NCBI RefSeq assembly: GCF_013283195.1 | Contig: NZ_JABEKT010000001.1 | Span: 2,266,509 to 2,330,508 of the forward strand | From: Ensifer adhaerens | GTDB lineage: Bacteria; Pseudomonadota; Alphaproteobacteria; Rhizobiales; Rhizobiaceae | Length of the DNA stretch: 64,000 nt | Direction: 5' to 3' | In this document: positions 7,765-16,932 of the stretch, in pieces | Position numbering within the stretch: position 1 is the first letter of the stretch | Layout of the letters: each line of letters opens with the position of its first letter | Program-made: the position numbers and the translations under genes | Notes under the pieces: model-generated | What the model saw: only the letters and a program-made list of their open reading frames with translations | Databases searched by the model: none | What the model was told of the DNA's origin: nothing

Positions 7765-8943
7765 TCCGTCCTTCAGCGCGTGGAACGCGCTGCCGGGGTG
7801 CACGCCTTCACGCATCAAAAGGCTGCGTAGCGGTCCCGCGGCAGACAGGATATGCAGGCCGACGGCGCGCAGCGCCTGAACCGGCAGAAAACCGGACAGA
7901 AGCGATCGGTTCAACAGATCGACGCTTGCCGTGCGGCTGACGATGTCCGGACGGCGACGGCTGTCGAATCGGTCACCGATATCACCTTGCAGATTGTCGT
8001 CCGCTTTTGCGCCGATCAGATCGACGAGCGTCATTGCATCGCGAAGACTCAAGTTGAGGCCCTGGGCGCCGATTGGCGGGAACGCGTGCGCAGCTTCGCC
8101 GACGAGCGCGACCCGGCCCTTGCCGAAGCGATGAGCGCTCATGCCGGAGAGCGGGAAGGACTGCGGGGCAGCCTCGACGGTGACCTTGCCGAGGATCGAC
8201 TGCATCCGATCTTCGACGGCACGCGACAATGTCGCGAGGTCGAGCGCCAGCGTGGCAGCCGCATCTTCGGGTTTGCGCACCCACACGAGGCTCGAGTGAT
8301 TGCCGGGCAGGGGCACCTGGGTGAAGGGGCCGCTCTCGGTGTGAAATTCGGTCGACGTGTCCTGGTGGGGAAGCTCGTGCGCAAAGTTGAGGACGACGGC
8401 GGTTTGCGGATAGGACCAGGTGCTGACAGCGATCTTGGCCGCTTCGCGCACAGGCGAACGGCGACCATCGGCGCCGACGAGCAGATCGGCCGTGATATCG
8501 CGTCCGTCATCCAGCGAAATCCGCGCCTTGTCGTCGGAGAGGTCGAAATCGACCGCCGACATCGTCAGGCGGTCGAGCGTTGCTGTTTCGGAGGCGCGCT
8601 GGCGCAGGATATCGAGGAAGGGGGCATTCGGAATGTTGTAGCCGAAAGCCGCTAGTCCAACTTCCGAGGCGCGGAAGTTCACGGTCGGCGCCCGCAGCAG
8701 GCGGTTGGTGCCGTCAAGAATGCGCATCGTCGACAGCGGCGCCGTCACCGGCTGAACCTTGTCCCAGAGGTTCAGTTTTTTCAGATATTCGATCGACTGG
8801 TCCATCAGTGCGGTCGTCCGTCCGTCGGACGATGCCGGTTCCGGCCCGATCAGCGCAACGCGGTAGCCCGCCTCGGCAAGCGCGATCGCTGCCAGGGAGC
8901 CCGCCAGACCGGCGCCGACGACGGCAATGTCGTAATGATCCAT
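7732..8943 (-). CDS. UbiH/COQ6-type FAD-dependent hydroxylase
   Basis: 403 residues. N-terminal FAD Rossmann motif VVGAGLAGSLAA (about 8-19), the DG motif VGADGRRSPVREAA in the middle, and the second FAD motif VALVGEAAHAFPPIGAQGLNLSLRD (in two parts) near residue 280-305. These define the class A flavoprotein monooxygenases that hydroxylate the ubiquinone ring. Rhizobia use broad-specificity members (UbiL type), so the exact ring position is not assignable. The usual GDAAH here reads GEAAH, a conservative change. No ubiquinone genes are adjacent. It converges on and overlaps the AEC transporter. Confidence 0.85.
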   Translation of the reverse strand: MDHYDIAVVGAGLAGSLAAIALAEAGYRVALIGPEPASSDGRTTALMDQSIEYLKKLNLWDKVQPVTAPLSTMRILDGTNRLLRAPTVNFRASEVGLAAFGYNIPNAPFLDILRQRASETATLDRLTMSAVDFDLSDDKARISLDDGRDITADLLVGADGRRSPVREAAKIAVSTWSYPQTAVVLNFAHELPHQDTSTEFHTESGPFTQVPLPGNHSSLVWVRKPEDAAATLALDLATLSRAVEDRMQSILGKVTVEAAPQSFPLSGMSAHRFGKGRVALVGEAAHAFPPIGAQGLNLSLRDAMTLVDLIGAKADDNLQGDIGDRFDSRRRPDIVSRTASVDLLNRSLLSGFLPVQALRAVGLHILSAAGPLRSLLMREGVHPGSAFHALKDGLREKIGRKSA

Positions 8944-9222
8944 GATGGAAAGAACCCCTTCGCTCGCGCCATCAAGCGCCTGCTGCTTTCATTTCGATCT
9001 TACTTCTAGTCTTCGGCAAGTGCGAAATAAATGGGTTGAATCAGCGCAGAAGCAATTTGAAAATGTCCACAGATCAATCTCAGTCGGACAAAGTCTTGCT
9101 TGAATTTTGCTGGCGATGCGTTGCAAAGGGTGCATATTACGCGCAATGCGCCGCCAAAGCGGTTGGGGTGGGGTTACAGCCCCGTCTGGCGAAGTGCACA
9201 AGGGGATAGGCGGCGTCCGCAG

Positions 9223-9948
9223 ATGAAGTTTTTCAACTACAAAAGAGTCCCCTACGCCGAGATCCGCGCCTTCTCCGTGCACATATTGACCGCTTCCGGG
9301 TCTTTCCTTGCTTTTCTCGGTGTCGTTGCGGCGGCTGAACACCGCTTCGTCGACATGTTCTGGTGGCTGGGTCTGGCCCTACTGGTCGATGGCATCGACG
9401 GCCCGATCGCCCGCAAGGTCAGGGTCAAGGAAGTGCTGCCCAACTGGTCGGGCGACACGCTCGACAACGTCATCGACTATGTGACTTACGTGCTCTTGCC
9501 GGCTTTTGCGCTCTATCAGAGCGGCATGATCGGCGAGCCGTGGTCCTTCGTGGCAGCCGGCGCGATCGTCGTCTCGAGCGCGATCTACTATGCCGACATG
9601 GGCATGAAGACCGACGAGTATTTCTTCTCGGGCTTTCCCGTCGTCTGGAACATGGTGGTCTTTACGCTCTTCGTCATCCAGGCCAGCGAACTGACCGCCT
9701 CGATCGTCGTCTTCGTGTCGGTGGTGCTGACCTTCCTGCCGATCAACTTCCTGCACCCGGTGCGCGTTCAACGGCTGCGGGTGCTCAACCTCGGCGTCTT
9801 TTTCGTCTGGTCGGCGCTCAGCATGTACGCGCTGCTTCTGCATTTCGTGACGCCGGCCTGGGTGGTGACCGGTGTTCTAGCAACAGGCATCTATCTCTAC
9901 GTGATTGGTTTCGTCCTGCAGATTTTCCCCAAGCTCGGCCGGACCTAG
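9223..9948 (+). CDS. pcs: Phosphatidylcholine synthase
   Basis: 241 residues, integral inner-membrane enzyme that condenses CDP-diacylglycerol with choline to give phosphatidylcholine and CMP in one step. The CDP-alcohol transferase motif is present in the expanded form typical of Pcs: D59-G60, A63-R64, then a 12-residue spacer, G77, D81 and D85. About eight hydrophobic segments. The start at 9223 gives the usual N terminus (MKFFNYKRVPYAE); upstream in-frame sequence is not protein-like. The pathway is characteristic of bacteria living with eukaryotes, rhizobia in particular. The next gene starts 10 bases after its stop. Confidence 0.95.
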   Translation: MKFFNYKRVPYAEIRAFSVHILTASGSFLAFLGVVAAAEHRFVDMFWWLGLALLVDGIDGPIARKVRVKEVLPNWSGDTLDNVIDYVTYVLLPAFALYQSGMIGEPWSFVAAGAIVVSSAIYYADMGMKTDEYFFSGFPVVWNMVVFTLFVIQASELTASIVVFVSVVLTFLPINFLHPVRVQRLRVLNLGVFFVWSALSMYALLLHFVTPAWVVTGVLATGIYLYVIGFVLQIFPKLGRT

Positions 9949-9958
9949 GAGCTCTTCG

Positions 9959-10936
9959 ATGGCACAGGCAATTGTCGTACGCGAACTCGGCGGACCCGAG
10001 GTCCTGAAGCTGGAGGGTGTTACGCTCTCGCCGCCGGGGCCGGGCGAAGTGCAGATCCGCCAGGTTGCTGTCGGCTTGAATTTCATCGACGTCTATTTCC
10101 GAACCGGTCTCTACAAATCCGCCTCGGGCCTGCCTTTCGTTCCGGGCAAGGAAGGGGCCGGGATCGTGACAGCCGTCGGCGATGGCGTCAGCCTCTTTGG
10201 CATTGGCGACCGGGTGGCCTATGCTTCGTCGGACGGTGCCTATGCCAGCGAACGCAACGTCGAAGCCTCGCAACTGGTCAAGGTTCCCGACGACATATCG
10301 CTCGAGACGGCAGCGGCGATGATGCTGAAGGGCATGACCGCGCAGTACCTGCTCAACCAGACATTCAAGGTCGGCCCGGAAACGACGCTGCTTTTCCATG
10401 CGGCCGCTGGCGGCGTCGGCTTGATTGCCGGCCAGTGGGCAAAAGCCCTCGGCGCAACCGTCATTGGTACTGCAGGATCGCAGGACAAGATCGATCTGGC
10501 GCTTGCCCATGGCTACGACCACGTCATCAATTACCGCACGGACGATTTCGTTGCCCGGGTGAAGGAATTGACCGACGGCAGGGGTGTCGATGTCGTCTAT
10601 GATTCGGTCGGCAAGGATACCTATCCTGCCTCGCTCGATTGCCTGAAATCGCGCGGCCTCTGGGTGAGCTTCGGCAACTCGTCCGGTCCGGTCGATGCCT
10701 TCAGCATCGGCATCTTGGCGCAGAAGGGGTCGCTGTTTGCGACGCGTCCGACACTCTTCGGTTATGTGTCGACGCGGCCTGCGCTTGAAGCGTGTGCAAA
10801 TTCCCTCTTTGATATTGTGCAAAGCAACAAAGTGCGTATCAATATAAATCAGACTTATCCGCTTGCCGACGCCGGTCGCGCGCATACGGATCTTGAGACA
10901 AGAAAAACGAGCGGAACAACACTGCTGATTCCTTGA
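9959..10936 (+). CDS. qor: NADPH:quinone oxidoreductase (zinc-free MDR family)
   Basis: 325 residues. N-terminal GroES-like domain with GLNFIDVYFRTGLYK and PGKEGAG-V, followed by a nucleotide-binding Rossmann domain with AAAGGVGLIAGQWAKALGA. No structural or catalytic zinc cysteines are seen, which fits QOR rather than alcohol dehydrogenase. Such enzymes reduce quinones by one electron with NADPH. The ATG at 9959 lies ten bases after the pcs stop with TAGGAG overlapping the junction, so co-transcription with pcs is likely although the functional link is unclear. Confidence 0.88.
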   Translation: MAQAIVVRELGGPEVLKLEGVTLSPPGPGEVQIRQVAVGLNFIDVYFRTGLYKSASGLPFVPGKEGAGIVTAVGDGVSLFGIGDRVAYASSDGAYASERNVEASQLVKVPDDISLETAAAMMLKGMTAQYLLNQTFKVGPETTLLFHAAAGGVGLIAGQWAKALGATVIGTAGSQDKIDLALAHGYDHVINYRTDDFVARVKELTDGRGVDVVYDSVGKDTYPASLDCLKSRGLWVSFGNSSGPVDAFSIGILAQKGSLFATRPTLFGYVSTRPALEACANSLFDIVQSNKVRININQTYPLADAGRAHTDLETRKTSGTTLLIP

Positions 10937-10985
10937 TCGAAGCCTTAAGGCGGACGGGAATCGACAGAGGGGAAAAGAGGGCAGC

Positions 10986-12560
10986 GTGCCTGTTGAGGGA
11001 GCAACTGCGAACAGTCCATTGTTGACTGTGAGCAACCTGACGAAATTGTTTGGCTCATTTGCGGCCTGCAATGACATCAACCTGCAGATAGACCAGGGCG
11101 AAATCCACGCCCTTCTCGGCGAAAACGGTGCCGGGAAATCGACGTTGGTGAAGATGCTGTTCGGCGTCCTCGCACCGACGGCGGGCGAGATCGTGTGGCA
11201 GGGGCGCAACGTGCGCATCGCCAGCCCGGCTGCGGCGCGCAAGCTCGGCATCGGCATGGTTTTCCAGCATTTTTCGCTGTTCGAGGCGCTGACCGTCGCC
11301 GAAAACATCGCGTTGTCGATGGACAGCAACATTTCGCTCGCCAAGGTGGCTGAGGAGGCCTCGCGCCTGTCGCACGCCTATGGCCTGCCGCTCGATCCGA
11401 AGGCGCATGTGGCCGATCTCTCCGTCGGCGAGCGCCAGCGCATCGAGATCGTTCGCGCGCTTCTGCAGAACCCGCGCCTGATCATCCTTGACGAGCCGAC
11501 GTCGGTGCTGACGCCGCAGGAGGCGGATCGACTGTTCGAGACGCTCAACAAGCTCAAGGCCGAAGGACGTTCGGTTCTCTATATCAGCCACCGGCTCGAG
11601 GAAGTGCAGCGCATCTGCGACCGCGCCACCGTGCTGCGTCACGGCAAGGTCACTGGGGCCTGCGATCCCAGGGCTGAAACTCCGGCGTCGCTGGCACGCA
11701 TGATGGTGGGAAGCGACGTCGCGGCGGTGACTGCCGAGGGCACCAGCACCAAGGGCGACGTGCAGCTGGAAGCACGCCACCTCTCCGTGTCAGCACGCAC
11801 GCCGTTCGCCGTCTCGCTCAAGAACATCTGTCTCAAGGTGCGTGCCGGCGAAGTGCTGGCGATTGCCGGCGTGGCCGGCAACGGCCAAGGCGAGCTTTTC
11901 GATGCGCTTTCCGGTGAATATCCGGTCGCCGACGACGCGGCCGTGCAGATCAGGCAAAAGCCCGTCGGCACCAGAAACATCAATGCGCGACGGCTGATGG
12001 GTGCAGGCTTCGTTCCCGAAGAACGACACGGCCACGCTGCGGTCTCGGCCATGCCGCTTTCGGACAATCTGGTGCTGGCCAGAAGCCGCTCCGATGCCAA
12101 AGCCTTTCTCGGCGGTGGCTTCCTCAACATCATCCGTCGAGACGCGGTCGCCGCAGCGACCAAGCGCATCTCTGAAGCGATGGACGTGCGCAAGAGCGGG
12201 GAAGATCCGCCGGCGGGATCGCTTTCGGGCGGCAACCTGCAGAAATTCATCGTCGGCCGCGAACTCGACCGCCAGCCGGCCGTGCTGGTCGTCAACCAGC
12301 CGACCTGGGGCGTCGACGCGGGTGCTGCAAGCCGTATCCGGCAAGCGCTTGTCGATCTCGCCAAGGCCGGGTCCGCGGTGCTGGTGATCAGCCAGGACCT
12401 CGACGAGATCTTCGAAGTGGCGACCGAAATCGCGGTGATCAGCGAGGGGCGGCTGTCCGATCCCTATCCGGCGCGCGAGCTTTCTCGCGAAAAGATCGGC
12501 CTGCTGATGGGCGGCATGTACGGCAAGACGGAAGGCACGGGGGCTGTGCATGCGCATTGA
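10986..12560 (+). CDS. ABC transporter ATPase, BMP/nucleoside-type importer (tandem domains)
   Basis: 524 residues with two fused ABC domains. The first has Walker A GENGAGKST, signature LSVGERQRIE and Walker B LIILDEPTSVL. The second has a degenerate Walker A (GVAGNGQGEL) but an intact signature LSGGNLQKFI, the pattern of sugar- and nucleoside-type importers. It energises uptake through the two permeases encoded next. Start codon is GTG at 10986. The 3' end overlaps the first permease gene by 11 bases, so the genes are translationally coupled. Family members take up purine nucleosides or related compounds with BMP-type lipoproteins or binding proteins; substrate here is an inference only. 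Confidence 0.9.
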   Translation: MPVEGATANSPLLTVSNLTKLFGSFAACNDINLQIDQGEIHALLGENGAGKSTLVKMLFGVLAPTAGEIVWQGRNVRIASPAAARKLGIGMVFQHFSLFEALTVAENIALSMDSNISLAKVAEEASRLSHAYGLPLDPKAHVADLSVGERQRIEIVRALLQNPRLIILDEPTSVLTPQEADRLFETLNKLKAEGRSVLYISHRLEEVQRICDRATVLRHGKVTGACDPRAETPASLARMMVGSDVAAVTAEGTSTKGDVQLEARHLSVSARTPFAVSLKNICLKVRAGEVLAIAGVAGNGQGELFDALSGEYPVADDAAVQIRQKPVGTRNINARRLMGAGFVPEERHGHAAVSAMPLSDNLVLARSRSDAKAFLGGGFLNIIRRDAVAAATKRISEAMDVRKSGEDPPAGSLSGGNLQKFIVGRELDRQPAVLVVNQPTWGVDAGAASRIRQALVDLAKAGSAVLVISQDLDEIFEVATEIAVISEGRLSDPYPARELSREKIGLLMGGMYGKTEGTGAVHAH

Positions 12561-13644
12561 ACTGGAAAAGCGGGCCAAGATATCGACGCTGTTCTCGATC
12601 CTCTCTCCGTTCATAGCCTTCCTGCTGATGATCGTCTTCGGCGGCATCATGTTTGCGCTTCTCGGCAAGAACCCGGTCACCGCGCTCTACAGCTTCTTCG
12701 TCGAGCCGCTGAGCGAGGTCTGGTCGCTGCATGAACTGGCGATCAAGGCTGCACCGCTGATCCTGATCGCCGTCGGCCTTTCCGTCTGTTTCCGGTCGAA
12801 CAACTGGAACATCGGCGCCGAAGGGCAGTTCATCATGGGGGCGATCGCCGGCTCGATCCTGCCAGTGGTATTTTATGATTGGCAGTCGCCGCTGGTGCTG
12901 CCTCTGATGATGCTGATGGGCATGCTCGGCGGTGCGTTGTTTGCTGCCATTCCCGCCTTCCTCAAGGCGCACATGAACACCAACGAGATCCTGACGAGCC
13001 TCATGCTGGTCTACGTCGCCCAGCTGTTTCTCGATTGGCTCGTGCGCGGCCCCTGGCGAAATCCGGGCGGGATGAATTTTCCGGAGACGCGCACCTTTGC
13101 CGCCAATGCAATCCTGCCGGAAATGATCGCATCGGGGCGCACCCACTGGGGCTTTGCATTCGCCATCATCGCGGCGATCCTCGTCTGGTTCATGATGCGC
13201 TACACGCTGAAGGGCTTCGAGATTTCGGTTCTCGGACAGTCCGAACGTGCAGGGCGCTTTGCCGGCTTCTCGTCGCGGCGGATGATCTGGTTCTCGATGC
13301 TGCTGTCGGGCGCGCTTGCCGGTCTTGCCGGTATTTCGGAGGTCAGTGGCGCGATCCAGCAGCTGCGGCCGGTGATTTCGCCCGGCTATGGCTTCACGGC
13401 GATCATCGTGGCGTTTCTCGGCCGGCTCAATCCGCTCGGCATCATCGCTGCCGGTCTGGTGCTGGCGCTGACCTATCTCGGCGGCGAGGCGGCACAGCTG
13501 TCGCTCGGCGTGTCCGACAAGGTGACCCGCGTCTTCCAGGGCCTGCTCCTGTTCTTCGTGCTCTCCTGCGACACGCTCATTCATTATCGCATCCGGCTGG
13601 TCTGGTACCGGTTCACTGCGTCAGATCTGGACGGGAGCCGCTGA
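12550..13644 (+). CDS. ABC transporter permease 1, BMP/nucleoside-type importer
   Basis: 364 residues, inner-membrane protein of the BPD_transp_2 (LivH/RbsC-like) permease family with about nine hydrophobic spans. The segment FRSNNWNIGAEGQFIMGA and the later cytoplasmic loop GLSERAGRFAGF-like region (GQSERAGRFAGFSSRR) are typical of the YufP/NupB group. It starts within the ATPase gene (ATG 12550, overlap 11 bases) and its TGA shares a base with the next ATG at 13644. Confidence 0.9.
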   Translation: MRIELEKRAKISTLFSILSPFIAFLLMIVFGGIMFALLGKNPVTALYSFFVEPLSEVWSLHELAIKAAPLILIAVGLSVCFRSNNWNIGAEGQFIMGAIAGSILPVVFYDWQSPLVLPLMMLMGMLGGALFAAIPAFLKAHMNTNEILTSLMLVYVAQLFLDWLVRGPWRNPGGMNFPETRTFAANAILPEMIASGRTHWGFAFAIIAAILVWFMMRYTLKGFEISVLGQSERAGRFAGFSSRRMIWFSMLLSGALAGLAGISEVSGAIQQLRPVISPGYGFTAIIVAFLGRLNPLGIIAAGLVLALTYLGGEAAQLSLGVSDKVTRVFQGLLLFFVLSCDTLIHYRIRLVWYRFTASDLDGSR

Positions 13645-14564
13645 TGGGGATCGTCGAAGCCATATTGCTGAGCGTCATCACTGCCGCGACACCGCTTGTC
13701 CTTGCCGCTTTGGGTGAGCTGGTGACGGAACGTTCCGGCGTGCTCAATCTCGGTGTCGAGGGTATGATGGTCATGGGCGCCGTCTGCGCCTTTGCTGCCA
13801 CCCAGATCACCGGGTCGCCTTACCTGGGCATTCTGGCGGGCATCGTCTGCGGCGCCGTGTTCTCGCAGCTCTTTGCATTCCTGACCCTGACGTTGGTTGC
13901 CAACCAGGTGGCAACCGGCCTGGCGCTGACGCTGCTTGGTCTTGGCGTCTCCGGCATGCTCGGCGAGGGCTTTCTCGGCATGCAGGGGATCAAATTGCAG
14001 CCGATCGCCATTCCGCTGCTGTCGGATATCCCCGTTATCGGGCCGTTGCTGTTCCGGCAGGATATCATTTTCTATCTGTCCATCGCTTTGGTGGCGGGCG
14101 TTCACTGGTTCCTGTTCAAAAGCCGCGCGGGCCTGAAGCTGCGCGCCGTCGGCGACAGCCACGCGTCGGCGCATGCCCTTGGCGTCAACGTCATCAGGAC
14201 GCGCTATCTCGCGGTGATGTTCGGTGGCGCCTGTGCAGGCTTGGCCGGTGCTCAGCTGTCATTGGTCTACACCCCGCAATGGGTGGAGAACATGTCGGCA
14301 GGGCGCGGCTGGATCGCGCTTGCGCTGGTGGTGTTTTCGTCCTGGCGCCCGTGGCGCCTCGTCGCCGGTGGTTATCTGTTCGGCGCCGTATCCATCAGCC
14401 AGCTGCACGCGCAGGCCTTCGGCCTCGGCATACCCTCGCAGCTCCTGTCGTCGCTTCCCTACCTCGCGACGATCATCGTCCTCATTCTCATTTCACATAA
14501 CCGGCGCACGACCTTGATCAATACGCCGGCATCGCTCGGTAAGCCGTTTGTGCCAGATCGGTGA
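13644..14564 (+). CDS. ABC transporter permease 2, BMP/nucleoside-type importer
   Basis: 306 residues, second BPD_transp_2 permease (YufQ/NupC group) with about nine spans. RSGVLNLGVEGMMVMGA near residue 30 is the family hallmark. Start ATG overlaps the stop of permease 1 (TGATG). It should form a heterodimer with permease 1. The binding-protein gene follows after 47 bases. Confidence 0.9.
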   Translation: MGIVEAILLSVITAATPLVLAALGELVTERSGVLNLGVEGMMVMGAVCAFAATQITGSPYLGILAGIVCGAVFSQLFAFLTLTLVANQVATGLALTLLGLGVSGMLGEGFLGMQGIKLQPIAIPLLSDIPVIGPLLFRQDIIFYLSIALVAGVHWFLFKSRAGLKLRAVGDSHASAHALGVNVIRTRYLAVMFGGACAGLAGAQLSLVYTPQWVENMSAGRGWIALALVVFSSWRPWRLVAGGYLFGAVSISQLHAQAFGLGIPSQLLSSLPYLATIIVLILISHNRRTTLINTPASLGKPFVPDR

Positions 14565-14611
14565 CATAACAATCCAGACGGACGTTTCTCAAACCGACAG
14601 AGGTCAAGAAA

Positions 14612-15682
14612 ATGAAAAAACTACTGCTCGCTCTCGCAAGTACCGCTGCTGTCATCGGCTTTGCCAGTGCCGCTGCCGCCCAGGAAAAGGCCAAGGTCTG
14701 CTTCGTATATGTCGGTTCCAAGACCGATGGCGGCTGGACGCAGGCCCACGATATCGGCCGTCTGGAGCTGGAAAAGGCGCTCGGTGACAAGATCGAGACG
14801 CAGTTCCTTGAAAGCGTTCCGGAAGGCCCGGATGCCGAGCGCGCCATTGAGCGCCTGGCTCGCTCCGGCTGCGGCCTGATCTTCACGACGTCCTTCGGTT
14901 TCATGGACGCGACGATCAAGATCGCCCAGAAGTTCCCGGACGTGAAGTTCGAACATGCCACTGGCTACAAGACTGCGCCGAACGTGGCGACCTACAACAG
15001 CCGCTTTTATGAAGGCCGCTACATCCAGGGCGTGATTGCCGCCAAGATGTCTGAAAAGGGCGTCGCCGGCTACATCGCCTCGTTCCCGATCCCGGAAGTG
15101 GTGATGGGCATCAATTCCTTCGTTATCGGCGCGCGTTCGATCAACCCGGACTTCAAGATCAAGGTTGTATGGGCCAACACCTGGTTCGACCCGGGCAAGG
15201 AAGCTGATGCCGCCAAGGCGCTGGTTGACCAGGGCGTCGATATCCTGACGCAGCACACCGACACGACCGCTCCGATGCAGGTTGCCGCAGAGCGCGGCAT
15301 CAAGGCTTTCGGCCAGGCATCGGACATGATCGCCGCCGGCCCGAAGACCCAGTTGACCGCGATCGTCGACACCTGGGGCGCCTACTACATCAAGCGCACC
15401 CAGGCCTTCCTCGACGGCAAGTGGGAAACCACGTCGAGCTGGGACGGCCTGAAGGACGGCATCCTGACGATGGCGCCCTACACCAACATGCCTGACGACG
15501 TGAAGAAGCTGGCCGAGGATACGGAAGCCAAGATCAAGTCGGGCGAGCTGAAGCCGTTCACCGGCCCGCTGAAGAAGCAGGATGGCAGCGAGTGGCTGGC
15601 AGCAGGCGCGTCGTCGGATGACGGTACGCTGCTCGGCATGAACTTCTACGTCGAAGGCGTTGACGACCAGCTGCCGAAGTGA
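14612..15682 (+). CDS. BMP-family periplasmic substrate-binding protein
   Basis: 356 residues. Signal peptide 1-23 (cleavage after AAAAQ-like sequence; no lipobox, so a soluble periplasmic protein) and a BMP/PnrA (Med) domain across the rest, with VCFVYVGSKTDGGWTQAHDIG at the start split by the usual ligand loop, and DGG-W and GLIFTTSFGFMDATIK segments. In the Gram-positive PnrA lipoproteins of this family purine nucleosides are bound. Last gene of the four-gene importer operon, followed by a clear terminator. Confidence 0.9.
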   Translation: MKKLLLALASTAAVIGFASAAAAQEKAKVCFVYVGSKTDGGWTQAHDIGRLELEKALGDKIETQFLESVPEGPDAERAIERLARSGCGLIFTTSFGFMDATIKIAQKFPDVKFEHATGYKTAPNVATYNSRFYEGRYIQGVIAAKMSEKGVAGYIASFPIPEVVMGINSFVIGARSINPDFKIKVVWANTWFDPGKEADAAKALVDQGVDILTQHTDTTAPMQVAAERGIKAFGQASDMIAAGPKTQLTAIVDTWGAYYIKRTQAFLDGKWETTSSWDGLKDGILTMAPYTNMPDDVKKLAEDTEAKIKSGELKPFTGPLKKQDGSEWLAAGASSDDGTLLGMNFYVEGVDDQLPK

Positions 15683-15710
15683 GCTTAGCTGAAGAGATTG
15701 GCTAATATGC

Positions 15711-15740
15711 AAACCCCGCCGCTACGGCGGGGTTTGTCGT
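15711..15740 (+). terminator. Intrinsic terminator of the BMP importer operon
   Basis: Perfect 10-bp inverted repeat AAACCCCGCC / GGCGGGGTTT with a five-base loop, 28 bases after the binding-protein stop, followed by TGTCGTTCT. The symmetric A/T ends would let it work in both directions. Confidence 0.8.
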
Positions 15741-16010
15741 TCTAGACGGGTGCTCCTGACGCCACGGCGGCTCGTTTGCAACTGTGAAATGGTGTTGTTC
15801 TCCTCGTGGAAGTCGTTGCAATCAATGGTCGTGCGCGCCGGTTTCGACACTAGTGCAGGATGGCCGTATTTCGTGTAATGCTCTGAGGAATCGGTTGATC
15901 ACTTCGACGTTCGCCTGTCCCGTTCGTGGGGAAAGGCGCTCGGTGGCAAACCGCATGTTGAGGCGCCGCAATCGGCGCTGTCAGGCAAGGGAGTGCCTGG
16001 AGGAGGTGGG

Positions 16011-16757
16011 TTGAACAGGAGTTTGCTGGAGACGGTCCTTTCCGGGACGCGGAAGCGCACCAGTCATGCGCATGTGGTCGACCAGCTCGGCAAGGCGATC
16101 GTTTCAGGCGAGTTCCCGATCGGGTCGATCTTGCCTGGCGATCCGGAACTGGCGGCGCGTTTCAAGGTGTCGCGCACGGTTCTTCGCGAAGCGATGAAGA
16201 CGCTTGCTGCCAAAGGCTTGGTGGTTCCGCGCGCCCGCATCGGCACGCGCGTCACGCCGAGAAACGACTGGAACCTGTTCGACAACGATATCCTGACCTG
16301 GCATTTCGAATGCGGCGTGGATGAGGCTTTCCTTCACCACCTGAGCGAAGTGCGCCTGGCCTTCGAGCCGCATGCGGCCGCGCTCGCGGCAAGGAACGCG
16401 TCGGATGCCGAGATCAGCCGGATGATGCGTCTCGCAGTCGCCATGGGCGAAGCCGGCCACACGGCCGAGAGTCTCGCCTATGCCGACCTGAAGTTCCATC
16501 TGTCGATTGCCGAGGCTTCGGGAAATCCGTTCATGCGCACGGTCGGCGGACTGATCGAGGCGGCGCTGGTCGGCATTTTTAAACTGAGTTCGCCGGTCGA
16601 GGAAAAGGGCGGCGTCGACGAAGTCGCCCGCAATCACATCCGGATCGTCGAGGAGATCGGCCGTCGCGACGAGGCAGGCGCGCGCGCCGCGATGGAAAAT
16701 GTCATCAAGATCGGGCGCGAGCGGGTGCGCGGCGCCCTTCGCTCGGGCGAACGTTAA
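16011..16757 (+). CDS. FadR/GntR-family transcriptional regulator (FCD domain)
   Basis: 248 residues from a TTG start. N-terminal winged helix (FKVSRTVLREAMKTLAAKGLV, residues about 45-65 split by the turn) and a C-terminal all-helical FCD ligand-binding domain with the metal/ligand residues expected in the FadR group (FH-SIAEASGNPF). The TTG at 16011 follows AGGAGGT by only four bases; GTG 15993 would add six residues and is the alternative. Members usually sense a sugar acid or carboxylate and regulate nearby catabolic genes. Downstream of the BMP importer, but separated by a terminator, so regulation of that importer is only a guess. Confidence 0.85.
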   Translation: MNRSLLETVLSGTRKRTSHAHVVDQLGKAIVSGEFPIGSILPGDPELAARFKVSRTVLREAMKTLAAKGLVVPRARIGTRVTPRNDWNLFDNDILTWHFECGVDEAFLHHLSEVRLAFEPHAAALAARNASDAEISRMMRLAVAMGEAGHTAESLAYADLKFHLSIAEASGNPFMRTVGGLIEAALVGIFKLSSPVEEKGGVDEVARNHIRIVEEIGRRDEAGARAAMENVIKIGRERVRGALRSGER

Positions 16758-16932
16758 GCCAGCTTCTCCAAAGTTTCCCATTTTGGGCAGGTATTTCCTC
16801 GCGAAATACGGGTGAAGTGCATTTGGTGACACGGATTTCGAGACTTGCGCTTGCCCGGATCGCCCGCTGGCCTTATTTGGTGAACGGTCGCTCTCGATTG
16901 GGCGACTTTTCGTCAACGGTGACTTGGAGACC

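Noticed and set aside
12879-13643. Plus-strand frame running through permease 1 into permease 2
   Set aside because: Only the part from 13644 is protein-like; the upstream part is a shifted frame of permease 1.
15784-16010. Short plus-strand frame between the importer terminator and the FadR-type gene
   Set aside because: No ribosome-binding site and arginine/cysteine-rich composition; taken as intergenic.
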